A DNA stretch of 13,547 bases from Bacteroidota bacterium (lineage in GTDB: Bacteria; Bacteroidota; Ignavibacteria; SZUA-365). The translations under genes and the position numbers were made by a program. Positions 1 through 6,159 of this stretch are shown one piece after another (the first letter of the stretch is position 1; each line of letters starts with the position of its first letter). The notes beneath the pieces are model-generated. The model was not told where the DNA came from. It searched no databases and was given only the letters and a program-made list of their open reading frames with translations. The stretch covers positions 1 to 13,547 of the forward strand of contig JAGTUW010000102.1 of assembly GCA_018224345.1 (NCBI GenBank), written 5' to 3'.

Positions 1-89
1 GCTCCATATCGCACCTGCGCCTCAGCGTGCACCTGCGCCGCGAAAAGGACGCCGATCGCCATGAGAACCCGCCAGTGTTTCAACACCAT
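1..89 (-). CDS. Exported protein, N-terminal fragment (runs off left edge)
   Basis: Only the first 29 codons are inside the window. Reading the minus strand from the ATG at 87-89 gives MVLKHWRVLMAIGVLFAAQV followed by HAEAQVRYG. This is a classic Sec signal peptide: a short basic n-region (K4, R7), a hydrophobic core of about 10 residues, and a probable AxA-like cleavage region (VHAEA) near residue 23. The frame stays open to base 1. A second in-frame ATG at residue 10 is possible but would lose the basic n-region. The gene follows the DUF6599-like gene after 133 bp on the same strand and could share its transcript. The mature protein lies outside the window, so no function can be assigned beyond being exported. 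Confidence 0.6.
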   Translation of the reverse strand, partial: MVLKHWRVLMAIGVLFAAQVHAEAQVRYG

Positions 90-222
90 GTCTTCATATC
101 CATTTCTCATTGTTCAAATCACCTGCCGTCCTTACCCGCAATCAGCGAGTCATATCCGTCCGGCATCAACAGCATGCCGGTTTCGCACACTCTCGTCAGA
201 CGGAAAGGACAGATGCCGGGCC

Positions 223-1152
223 TTACCGTCGAAGAAGCGACCGGGCCCAGGAACAGCATCCGTCATCACCGTCATCGGTAACGATCAGAAACACCCGGGA
301 GGCATCGGCTGCAATCACCCGCCGTTTCCGCTGATGAGTGAAAGAAGGCAGAACACAGTCACCATCGCGACTTCCCATACGCTGCTCAAGCTGTTGCACG
401 AGCTCGGCTGTAAACACCGCAGCCGCTTCTTTCTGACGAAAGGGAAACATGTACACTCCGCGGCGAATCCCCACGGCGTGCAATTCATATTCCGCCGCAT
501 AGGCCGCACGCGTCCCGAACATCGGCAGAAACTCCTCGATCTCCAAATCCTGCATCGTACGCCAGGCCCGTATATCCGGGGCAAAATAACGTTCCGACCC
601 GAGTCGGCGACCTTCTGATGGCAACGGGAAATCGCTCCCGAAACAATCAGCGCGTGAGAACAGGATACGCTTCGTCCGCTCGACGAGCGCCCGGTCGGGC
701 GGAATTGTGGGACGGCGTTCCAGCGAGAGGACGCGGAAGTAAAAGGGACCGAAATTTACATGTACGGCACCGCGCTCCTGCGCAAAGGCATCACCGATGA
801 TGCCATGCGCATCCGCCGTCCCGGAGGCGGCAGCGAAGACCCCGAAGGCACGTTCGCGACTGGGAAGTTCCACGACGTCGATACGTGCAACTCTTCCGTC
901 TTCCGTATACGTGACAGTCCGCAGCCTCACCGATGCATACGCACGGAACAGCTCGGCAAGATCGCCGTATGCGTTGTCCCAACCTTCGGGTGAAATCAAT
1001 GCTTCGCTGCTTTTCTTCCAGTTGTAAATGGAATCCGGAAAGATACCGGCAGGAACATCCGTGGGCACAAAGAGCAGCAGGCAGAGAAGAGAGCTCCACT
1101 GAGGCAGAGTCCGGGCACGTCGTCTTGCGGAAGGCTTGCGACGTCCCGTCAT
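223..1152 (-). CDS. Secreted DUF6599-like protein of unknown function
   Basis: The protein has 309 residues and is predicted to be exported. Its N-terminus has an Arg/Lys-rich n-region (residues 4-14), a hydrophobic stretch SSLLCLLLFVP (20-30) and a small-residue cleavage region near A35-G36. The body shows a conserved-looking pattern: YGDLAELFRAYAS (62-74), a beta-rich segment ending in ERAFGVFAAAS (100-110), and GPFYFRVL (135-142). I associate this pattern with DUF6599 proteins, by memory of the family only. The start was chosen at the ATG 28 bp beyond the methyltransferase stop because it begins the signal peptide. The open frame reaches back to 1311 but would overlap that gene and bury the signal. 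No good Shine-Dalgarno is visible. There are no catalytic motifs, and its role is unknown. It probably acts in the periplasm and may be co-transcribed with the methyltransferase. Confidence 0.7.
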   Translation of the reverse strand: MTGRRKPSARRRARTLPQWSSLLCLLLFVPTDVPAGIFPDSIYNWKKSSEALISPEGWDNAYGDLAELFRAYASVRLRTVTYTEDGRVARIDVVELPSRERAFGVFAAASGTADAHGIIGDAFAQERGAVHVNFGPFYFRVLSLERRPTIPPDRALVERTKRILFSRADCFGSDFPLPSEGRRLGSERYFAPDIRAWRTMQDLEIEEFLPMFGTRAAYAAEYELHAVGIRRGVYMFPFRQKEAAAVFTAELVQQLEQRMGSRDGDCVLPSFTHQRKRRVIAADASRVFLIVTDDGDDGCCSWARSLLRR

Positions 1153-1180
1153 GGCGACCGGTGACCATGCCGGCTGGCTT

Positions 1181-1936
1181 TCAGATTGCGCGCAGAAGCA
1201 TGACATTCCAATCCACCCAATGTCTCTGATAGCGGAGATAGACTTCCTGTTCATCACGCACCCAGTCGAGAAACTCATGTGCCTCCTCATCTTCGGGATA
1301 CAGGCGGGCATGATCGCTGACGGCCTTCCATTGTTTGCTCATGTAGATATCCCACTCGTCACGTGTACTTCGCAAATTCCACAGCAGCTCGAAGCCGCTG
1401 CGATCGATGATGTGCATCAGTTCCCGTTCCCCCAGCACATCCCACCGTAACATCGCGAGATATTGCGCATAGCGTTTGGGCAACGGATGCCGCATGCTCG
1501 GTTCGCCGATGATCACATAGCCGTCGGGTTTGACACAGCCCGCGAGAGTACGGAGCGCTCCCTCGAAGCCACCGTACAGCGGGGCGGTCCCAAGACAGAG
1601 CACCAGATCAAACGAGTCATCCTCAATATGGAATTGCCGCACATCCATGCAATGAATTTCCGTGCGGTCACTGAGGCCGTATTCGTCAAACAGCTCCCGT
1701 GCCTGCTGCGTCCATTGTTCCGAAACGTCCACCTGCGTGCTGTAGCAATTCCATTCCCTGGTGATCTGCAGCACACTCCAACCATTCCCGCTGCCTACAT
1801 CGAGAATACGTGAATCCTCACGGAGCTCGCATTGCGCGGCCATCATGAGGAGGCGCCTCTCATCCAGCGGATTCATTATTGAATGCGGACGATAGGCGAT
1901 GTGATAATAGGCCGCACTGTCCAACTGTTCGCTCAT
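1181..1936 (-). CDS. Class I SAM-dependent methyltransferase
   Basis: The protein has 251 residues and a single Rossmann-fold methyltransferase domain. Motif I, the SAM-binding glycine loop, is ILDVGSGNGWSV (44-55). The acidic residue that binds the ribose is probably D70 at the end of strand 2, and the next acidic position is D98 (CMDVR). Motif IV-like FDLVLCLGTAPLYG (109-122) and post-motif GYVIIGEP (139-146) follow. The C-terminal 100 residues are rich in Trp, Tyr and acidic residues and may be the substrate cap. The substrate cannot be told from sequence. It directly follows the radical SAM gene (89 bp from its stop), which suggests shared transcription and perhaps a shared pathway. The start is the ATG with a weak GAGACGAG upstream. 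A GTG at 2018-2020 would add 28 unconvincing residues. Confidence 0.85.
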   Translation of the reverse strand: MSEQLDSAAYYHIAYRPHSIMNPLDERRLLMMAAQCELREDSRILDVGSGNGWSVLQITREWNCYSTQVDVSEQWTQQARELFDEYGLSDRTEIHCMDVRQFHIEDDSFDLVLCLGTAPLYGGFEGALRTLAGCVKPDGYVIIGEPSMRHPLPKRYAQYLAMLRWDVLGERELMHIIDRSGFELLWNLRSTRDEWDIYMSKQWKAVSDHARLYPEDEEAHEFLDWVRDEQEVYLRYQRHWVDWNVMLLRAI

Positions 1937-1955
1937 ATACTCGTCTCGTTTTCGC

Positions 1956-1970
1956 GTTCGCAAAGCGAAC
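1956..1970. repeat. Small inverted repeat between radical SAM and methyltransferase genes
   Basis: GTTCGC (1956-1961) and GCGAAC (1965-1970) form a perfect 6-bp stem with a 3-nt loop. It sits 20 bp upstream of the chosen methyltransferase ATG. It has no U-run, so it is not an intrinsic terminator. It could be a weak leader hairpin or chance. Confidence 0.35.
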
Positions 1971-2025
1971 AAAATACACGCTCCGGAGAGATGCGTCAAA
2001 TATCGGGAGACCGGAGCCACGCTGC

Positions 2026-3261
2026 TCAGACGGTTTCGGTGTTCTCCTTGTGCGGAACCATGCGCATATTGCCACCCCAGCGCATCTGCTCTTCCATTCT
2101 GCAGCTCCAGACGAGTTCGTCATTCCACACAGTGATGTCCGGACAGCCATCACACATGTCGATACGGCCGTCCTTCTGCACGTCGGCCGGTTGAATGATC
2201 ATGATTGATTGGAAATGCAGGCGCGAGAAAAACGCACGGGGGCCGGTCAGCAGCGATCCGAGATAGGACGTCATGATCCTTCGCAGCCCACGATCAATCG
2301 GAGCGAGCAGAAAATACAGTCGGCCGCGCCGCTGCAAGGCGGGCGGCGCGTAGGCCAGGTAACTGCCTTTGGTAAAATGATTCCATGTCTGGACCAGCTC
2401 CATGAACTTCGGCCCCGTATACCCGAATATCTTGTGCCGGTTTCCCATTCGTCCGGTCATCAGCCATTTGAACGCATTACTGCGCTCAGTCCCGTTGAGG
2501 TAGGCGCTGGGCATGAAATCCGGATACACGGTCCGGATGGTTTCAACAACCTCGGGGGATGTGATGTCCGTCCGCCGGTGGTCATCCTTTTTCGAATACA
2601 TCATATCATCAAAACGCACCTGTTCATCACCGATATAGAAATCAAAATCCTTGCCGAGTATCGCCATACGGTAGTTGATGAAGACCACGACATGGACACG
2701 GTCGATATTCTGCTGGGCCCATTGCAGGATGGTGGGGACCTCAGTGAGTGTTTCAGGATAGACAGTGGCGTTGAAGGAACAGGTCATTCCTCCCGCGGTA
2801 TGAAGCAAATCCGCAAGCTGTTGTCGGAGGACGTTCAATTCCGCTTCATTTTTATCCTTCCATCCCGGCCGGTTCTGACCGCTGTCGATGTGGAAGGTGA
2901 ATCCCGCCACCCCGGCTTTTTTCAACGCCCGGAGCAGCTCGGGTGTCAGCAGCGCTCCATTGGTATTGATGACAGGTTTCCAACCCTTGCGTCGCACCAT
3001 GGCGACGATTTCGACGATCTCCGGGTGTGTCAGCGGTTCTCCACCGGCAATGGAGACGCTGTCGCACTTCCGCAGACGTTCAAACACATCAAGCTCATGT
3101 TGCACTTCGTGAAGTGATTTGTGCGATCCCGTGCGGTTTTCACGGTAACAACCGTCACAATAAAGATTACACATCGAGGTTGGTTCCAGCCAGGAAATCG
3201 CGTTATCGGAAAAATTCCATGGCAGGCGATACAATACCCGCGGATCAAGATTCGAAGTCAT
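2026..3261 (-). CDS. Radical SAM protein with C-terminal Cys motif
   Basis: With the start chosen here the protein has 411 residues. The radical SAM signature CNLYCDGC (C31, C35, C38; CX3CX2C) binds the [4Fe-4S] cluster that cleaves S-adenosylmethionine. The SAM-binding GGEPL is at 73-77, and a TNGALLT segment follows at 100-106. Near the C-terminus, MCDGCPD and SCRME supply C370, C373 and C387, possible ligands of an auxiliary cluster of SPASM-like type but with fewer cysteines than a full SPASM domain. The start MTSNLDPR has GGGAG six bases upstream. In-frame ATGs at 3339 and 3300 would add poorly conserved-looking residues. I recall the N-terminal pattern LPW..DNAISWLEPTS.CN..C.GCYR from an uncharacterised radical SAM family. 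The substrate is unknown. The methyltransferase gene lies just downstream. Confidence 0.88.
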   Translation of the reverse strand: MTSNLDPRVLYRLPWNFSDNAISWLEPTSMCNLYCDGCYRENRTGSHKSLHEVQHELDVFERLRKCDSVSIAGGEPLTHPEIVEIVAMVRRKGWKPVINTNGALLTPELLRALKKAGVAGFTFHIDSGQNRPGWKDKNEAELNVLRQQLADLLHTAGGMTCSFNATVYPETLTEVPTILQWAQQNIDRVHVVVFINYRMAILGKDFDFYIGDEQVRFDDMMYSKKDDHRRTDITSPEVVETIRTVYPDFMPSAYLNGTERSNAFKWLMTGRMGNRHKIFGYTGPKFMELVQTWNHFTKGSYLAYAPPALQRRGRLYFLLAPIDRGLRRIMTSYLGSLLTGPRAFFSRLHFQSIMIIQPADVQKDGRIDMCDGCPDITVWNDELVWSCRMEEQMRWGGNMRMVPHKENTETV

Positions 3262-3380
3262 CACCGGCTCCCGATAAAATGGATATTCACATTCAGACAT
3301 CCTTTGACAAACAAATTCACAGTCTTGCGGCGAGGACATGGACACACTCTCATTATCGACTCGCCCCTGACCGGAATCCC

Positions 3381-3397
3381 TGTGTGATTATCACACA
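3381..3397. promoter_or_regulatory. Perfect inverted repeat, possible operator
   Basis: TGTGTGA TTA TCACACA is a perfect 7-bp inverted repeat with a 3-bp spacer. It lies about 16 bp downstream of the -10-like hexamer and upstream of all candidate radical SAM starts. That is a position where a dimeric repressor could block transcription, or where the transcript could fold. The half-site spacing (TGTGA-3-TCACA) does not match the 6-bp spacing of CRP/FNR sites. The cognate regulator is unknown. Confidence 0.45.
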
Positions 3398-3412
3398 CTA
3401 ATCGATTCCGCT

Positions 3413-3441
3413 ATGTTACATATCCTATAGCTCAGTATCAA
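3413..3441 (-). promoter_or_regulatory. Putative sigma70-type promoter of the radical SAM gene
   Basis: On the minus strand TTGATA (3441-3436) and TAACAT (3418-3413) are separated by exactly 17 bp, giving 5/6 and 4/6 matches to -35 and -10. The start of transcription would be near 3406. This is a pattern match only. If the organism uses the TAnnTTTG-type promoter seen at the hydrogenase operon, this assignment is weaker. Confidence 0.35.
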
Positions 3442-3602
3442 GAAAAAATCGCGATCACCCCTGCTTGACCTGATCTATGCTTGATCGTAGCCAGTCTTTG
3501 TCCCGACAGATCTGCTGCCCCGGCAAACCCCTGCCCCTTCTGAATGCGCGGCCTGACCGTCACGACAACGTCATCACTCCTTCATTCCTCAAATCCCTGA
3601 CT

Positions 3603-4535
3603 TCAAGCGGAACAAGCCGGAGGGAGAAGAGCTGCGAGGAAGGGGGGGGGAGGCGCGACGACGGACTGTTCCTTCTGATTGTCCGGGTCGGGAAAGCGGA
3701 GTTGCCAGGAATGCAGGTGATACCCGCAATCGCCGGGGACGGCATTCCCGTCGAGAGGCAGCCCACCTTTTTGGTACAGAGGGTCACCGGCCAGCGGATA
3801 GCCCGCTGCCGCGCAGTGTATGCGGATCTGATGCGGTCTGCCGGTGGGAATGTCAACCTGCAGCAAGGCGCGGTTTTCTCTCTCGTCGCGTTGCAGGACG
3901 TGACAAGAGCTGATCGAAGGTTTTCCCTCCGGTGTCGCTGCGTAGATCGTTCCGAGAGGTGCATAGGGGACCGGACCGATGGGTGTGGTGACGATGAAGT
4001 CGTCGGACATGTCGCAACCCGCGACCAGCGCGAGATACCGTTTCCCGATGCTTCCTTCACGCATCGCTGCTGCAAGGACACGGGCGGCACCGGTAGTACG
4101 GGAGCACAGTATGGCGCCGCTGGTGCCGCGGCCGAGCCGGTGTACCGGGGAAAGCGAGGGCCCGTAGTGACCCCGTGCGATATGCAGCAGTGTATTCCGG
4201 AGAAAACCACCGCCCGGAAGAACAGGCAATCCTTCCGGCTTATGCAGGACAATACAGCCGGATCCTTCCCAGAGGACTGGCATATCGGTCGGCACATCCT
4301 GCTCTACCCATGGCGGGCGATGCCAGCGAAGGCGGTCGCCTGCATGCAGCGTCTGCACGGGATTCCTTTCCACCCTGCCATTCCGTTCGATGCGCCCCTC
4401 GCAGATATGTGCCTGCCACTGTGCCGTCGTTGAATGGCGGTAACGGCCGGCATAATACGCCAGGAGGCTCTTTCCCGCCGCATCGGCACCGACGCGGTCG
4501 TCATAGGTATATCCTTCGTTGCGCATCGAGGACAT
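3603..4535 (-). CDS. RluA-family RNA pseudouridine synthase, variant catalytic motif
   Basis: The protein has 310 residues. An S4-like RNA-binding region covers roughly residues 18-76, followed by the RluA catalytic domain (about 90-282). Visible motifs are VLHKPEGLPVLP (96-107), HRLGRGTSG (132-140) and PTGRPHQIRIH (230-240) followed by GYPLAGDPLY (245-254). The family isomerises uridine to pseudouridine in rRNA or tRNA using an Asp in HRLDxxTSG. Here that position is Gly135 (codon GGC), while the flanking HRL, TSG and substrate-loop motifs are intact. The C-terminus passes through a run of nine identical bases encoding PPPP (about residues 295-298), followed by a short non-conserved tail. 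The start is one of two nearby ATGs (4535 or 4526), neither with a clear ribosome-binding site. Which RNA site it modifies cannot be told. Confidence 0.85.
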   Translation of the reverse strand: MSSMRNEGYTYDDRVGADAAGKSLLAYYAGRYRHSTTAQWQAHICEGRIERNGRVERNPVQTLHAGDRLRWHRPPWVEQDVPTDMPVLWEGSGCIVLHKPEGLPVLPGGGFLRNTLLHIARGHYGPSLSPVHRLGRGTSGAILCSRTTGAARVLAAAMREGSIGKRYLALVAGCDMSDDFIVTTPIGPVPYAPLGTIYAATPEGKPSISSCHVLQRDERENRALLQVDIPTGRPHQIRIHCAAAGYPLAGDPLYQKGGLPLDGNAVPGDCGYHLHSWQLRFPDPDNQKEQSVVAPPPPFLAALLPPACSA

Positions 4536-4561
4536 CGGATAGTGAGAAATACGGTTTACCG

Positions 4562-4587
4562 GGAACCGCCGGCTACGCTTCGGTTCC
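4562..4587. repeat. Inverted repeat upstream of the pseudouridine synthase gene
   Basis: GGAACCG (4562-4568) and CGGTTCC (4581-4587) form a perfect 7-bp inverted repeat with a 12-nt loop, 26 bp from the pseudouridine synthase ATG. It lies in the region between divergent genes. It could be a leader hairpin or an operator, and nothing identifies a regulator. I saw no confident promoter in the rest of 4536-4758. Confidence 0.35.
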
Positions 4588-4742
4588 GAAAATTAATTTG
4601 CATTGATCTTCGTTATTTTCCTAAGTTATATGTCTTGCCGCAATCATTCGAATATACCGGACGAAGTAATTGACTCCCGAAATGCGGCTGACGTTTGTTG
4701 AAATGGAACAACACAGCTACTGTCACACATTATACATTACTT

Positions 4743-4747
4743 AGGAG
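4743..4747 (+). promoter_or_regulatory. Ribosome-binding site of the FKBP lipoprotein gene
   Basis: AGGAG lies 11 bases before the ATG at 4759. This supports the start that begins the lipoprotein signal peptide. Confidence 0.6.
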
Positions 4748-4758
4748 CATAGGTATTT

Positions 4759-5445
4759 ATGCGTTTCATCACACTTCTCACTCTCACGATGCTGCTGACT
4801 TCCTGTCAGAACAATGCGCAGGACGTTGATCTGAAGACGCGCAAGGACAGTGTCAGCTACGCGATCGGTTACAACATCGGACAGAGCTTCAAGATGCAGA
4901 AGATCGATGTCGATGCCGATGTCGTCGCTGCAGCAATGCGTGATCTGCTTACGGAGCAGGAGCCAAAGTTGACGGAGGAGCAGTCTCAGGAAATCTGGAT
5001 GTCGTATCAGCAGGAAATGATGGCAAAGGCCGAGGAAGATCGGCAGTCGCAGGGCGTCACCAACGAAGAGGAGGGCAAAAAATTCCTTGCTGAGAACGAG
5101 AAAAAGGAAGGTGTGGTCACTACGGAGAGCGGCCTGCAGTACAAGGTCATCACCATGGGTGAGGGGCCCAAACCCACAGCCGACGATCAGGTGCGCGTGC
5201 ATTATCGCGGTACACTTATCGACGGAACACAGTTCGATTCCTCATATGATCGAGGCGAGCCCGCTGTCTTCCCCGTGACCGGCGTCATTTCGGGCTGGTC
5301 GGAAGTGCTGCAACTCATGCCCGTCGGTTCGACCTGGGAAGTGTATATTCCTTCCGAACTCGGCTACGGCCCTCAGGGTGCAGGCGAGGACATCGGTCCC
5401 AATGCCACACTGATCTTCACTGTGGAGCTGATGGGCATCGAGTAA
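4759..5445 (+). CDS. FKBP-type peptidyl-prolyl cis-trans isomerase lipoprotein
   Basis: The protein has 228 residues and is predicted to be anchored in the outer membrane. The N-terminus MRFITLLTLTMLLTSC ends in a lipobox (LLTSC) with the lipidated Cys at 16 and Gln at the following position. Residues 24-118 match the helical FKBP_N dimerisation domain seen in FkpA/Mip proteins, including the DSVSYAIGYNIG start. Residues 125-228 are the catalytic FKBP domain, with the active-site pattern Y149, F159, D160, V176-I177, W180, Y203 and F220, and the GTQFDSSYDRGEP loop (156-168). It should catalyse proline isomerisation and act as a folding chaperone for envelope proteins. It is the only plus-strand gene here, transcribed alone, and ends in a strong terminator. 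No truncation or missing key residue was seen. Confidence 0.95.
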   Translation: MRFITLLTLTMLLTSCQNNAQDVDLKTRKDSVSYAIGYNIGQSFKMQKIDVDADVVAAAMRDLLTEQEPKLTEEQSQEIWMSYQQEMMAKAEEDRQSQGVTNEEEGKKFLAENEKKEGVVTTESGLQYKVITMGEGPKPTADDQVRVHYRGTLIDGTQFDSSYDRGEPAVFPVTGVISGWSEVLQLMPVGSTWEVYIPSELGYGPQGAGEDIGPNATLIFTVELMGIE

Positions 5446-5476
5446 CGATCCCTCCGCTTCATTTCTCCGAATTCCG

Positions 5477-5511
5477 AAAGGGTGCGATATCTGTCGCACC
5501 CTTTTCCTTTT
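5477..5511 (+). terminator. Intrinsic terminator of the FKBP gene
   Basis: AAAGGGTGCGA (5477-5487) pairs with TCGCACCCTTT (5494-5504) across a 6-nt loop, giving an 11-bp perfect stem. It is followed on the plus strand by TTTTCC and TTTT. It lies 31 bp after the FKBP stop. On the minus strand the trailing T-run is only about three bases, so it would be weak for the convergent operon. Confidence 0.9.
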
Positions 5512-5531
5512 CCATGGCAATTCAGGAACGG

Positions 5532-5564
5532 GAGAAGGGACACGTGGTCTGCGTGTCCCTTCTC
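5532..5564. terminator. Second hairpin between convergent genes, possible operon end
   Basis: GAGAAGGGACACG (5532-5544) and CGTGTCCCTTCTC (5552-5564) form a perfect 13-bp stem with a 7-nt loop. It is the first hairpin met after the response regulator stop at 5602. Neither side has a strong T-run. It may stop transcription in a factor-assisted way or protect the 3' end of the hydrogenase operon transcript. Confidence 0.55.
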
Positions 5565-5601
5565 TCTGTCATTCCGGCCTGCCCCCGTCGTTCAGGAAAT
5601 G

Positions 5602-6003
5602 TTATGCGTCGTGATGTCCGAGCACGCGTTCATGGAGGAACTGAAGCAGATCACGCGGTGGCACCGGTTTGTCGAGAAAGTGATCCGCCTTGATCCACTG
5701 TTTTTCCTCCTCGCTCTGCGTAGAAAAGCGATAGCCGGTATCGTGCCCGGCCGATGTCAAAATGACGACCGGTATTCCGCGCCCTTCCGGTGTATCCTTT
5801 ATCCGCTTGCAGAGCGTGAAGCCGGAGTCGAAATGTTCCATGTGGAGGTCGACAACGGCGATGTCGGGGAGAAACTCTTTGAACAGCGCGAAGCCGGTGG
5901 CGCCATCGTGCGCCGTACGCACCTGGTAACCCGCCTGCTCAAGCACCGCACGATAGTTCTCTATGATATCCACGTCATCGTCGACGAGCAATATCTTCTG
6001 CAT
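5602..6003 (-). CDS. Single-domain response regulator (CheY-like receiver)
   Basis: The protein has 133 residues, just one receiver domain and no DNA-binding or enzymatic output domain. The acidic pair is D8-D9 (VDDD), the phosphoacceptor is D52 (VVDLHM), the switch Thr is T83 (LTSAG) and the invariant Lys is K112 (FLDKPVPP). Between T83 and K112 lies an extended loop of about 23 residues rich in charged and polar residues (HDTGYRFSTQSEEEKQWIKADHF), longer than in CheY. It is the last gene of the hydrogenase operon, 156 bp after the catalytic subunit. A partner histidine kinase is not in the window. By position it may link phosphorelay signalling to hydrogenase activity or expression, but this is inference. 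The ATG has AAAGGT nine bases upstream. Confidence 0.92.
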   Translation of the reverse strand: MQKILLVDDDVDIIENYRAVLEQAGYQVRTAHDGATGFALFKEFLPDIAVVDLHMEHFDSGFTLCKRIKDTPEGRGIPVVILTSAGHDTGYRFSTQSEEEKQWIKADHFLDKPVPPRDLLQFLHERVLGHHDA

Positions 6004-6078
6004 GACTTGTACCTTTATGTGAAGAGTGAAACAATCTGAATTATCCGAAATCTACTGCATCTCCTGCCGCAGGTCAAT

Positions 6079-6128
6079 TCTCCCTGGCTGTGTCCCGTCA
6101 CAAGGACGGGACATGGCCATTCGGGAGA
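6079..6128 (-). other. Long imperfect hairpin between hydA and the response regulator
   Basis: The core is a perfect 9-bp stem, TGTCCCGTC (6091-6099) with GACGGGACA (6105-6113), around loop ACAAG. Pairing continues outward through 6085-6090 with 6114-6119, including two G-U wobbles. After a 3-nt bulge, 6079-6084 pairs with 6123-6128. It lies 31 bp after the hydA stop. No T-run follows in the minus direction, so it does not look like an intrinsic terminator. A processing, stability or partial-termination role is likelier. Confidence 0.6.
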
Positions 6129-6159
6129 GTGGAGGAGGATGTCAACATTCGTGTCACGA

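Larger units (their letters stand above)
3262..3602. other. Intergenic region upstream of the radical SAM gene
   Basis: This 341-bp stretch between the RluA stop and the chosen radical SAM start contains a promoter-like pair and a perfect 7-3-7 inverted repeat, both listed separately. No convincing terminator for the RluA gene, no RNA gene and no alternative coding region were seen. Bases 3262-3345 are open in frame with the radical SAM gene and could be coding if an earlier start is used. Confidence 0.5.

Noticed and set aside
160..180. 7-bp hairpin CCGGCAT/ATGCCGG after the DUF6599-like gene
   Set aside because: It has no T-run in the direction of transcription, so it is not called a terminator; it may be chance.
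2209..3117. 302-codon plus-strand frame
   Set aside because: It is antisense to the radical SAM gene and has no motif of its own.
3477..4433. 318-codon plus-strand frame
   Set aside because: It is antisense to the pseudouridine synthase, whose motifs are clear on the other strand; the plus-strand translation shows no domain.
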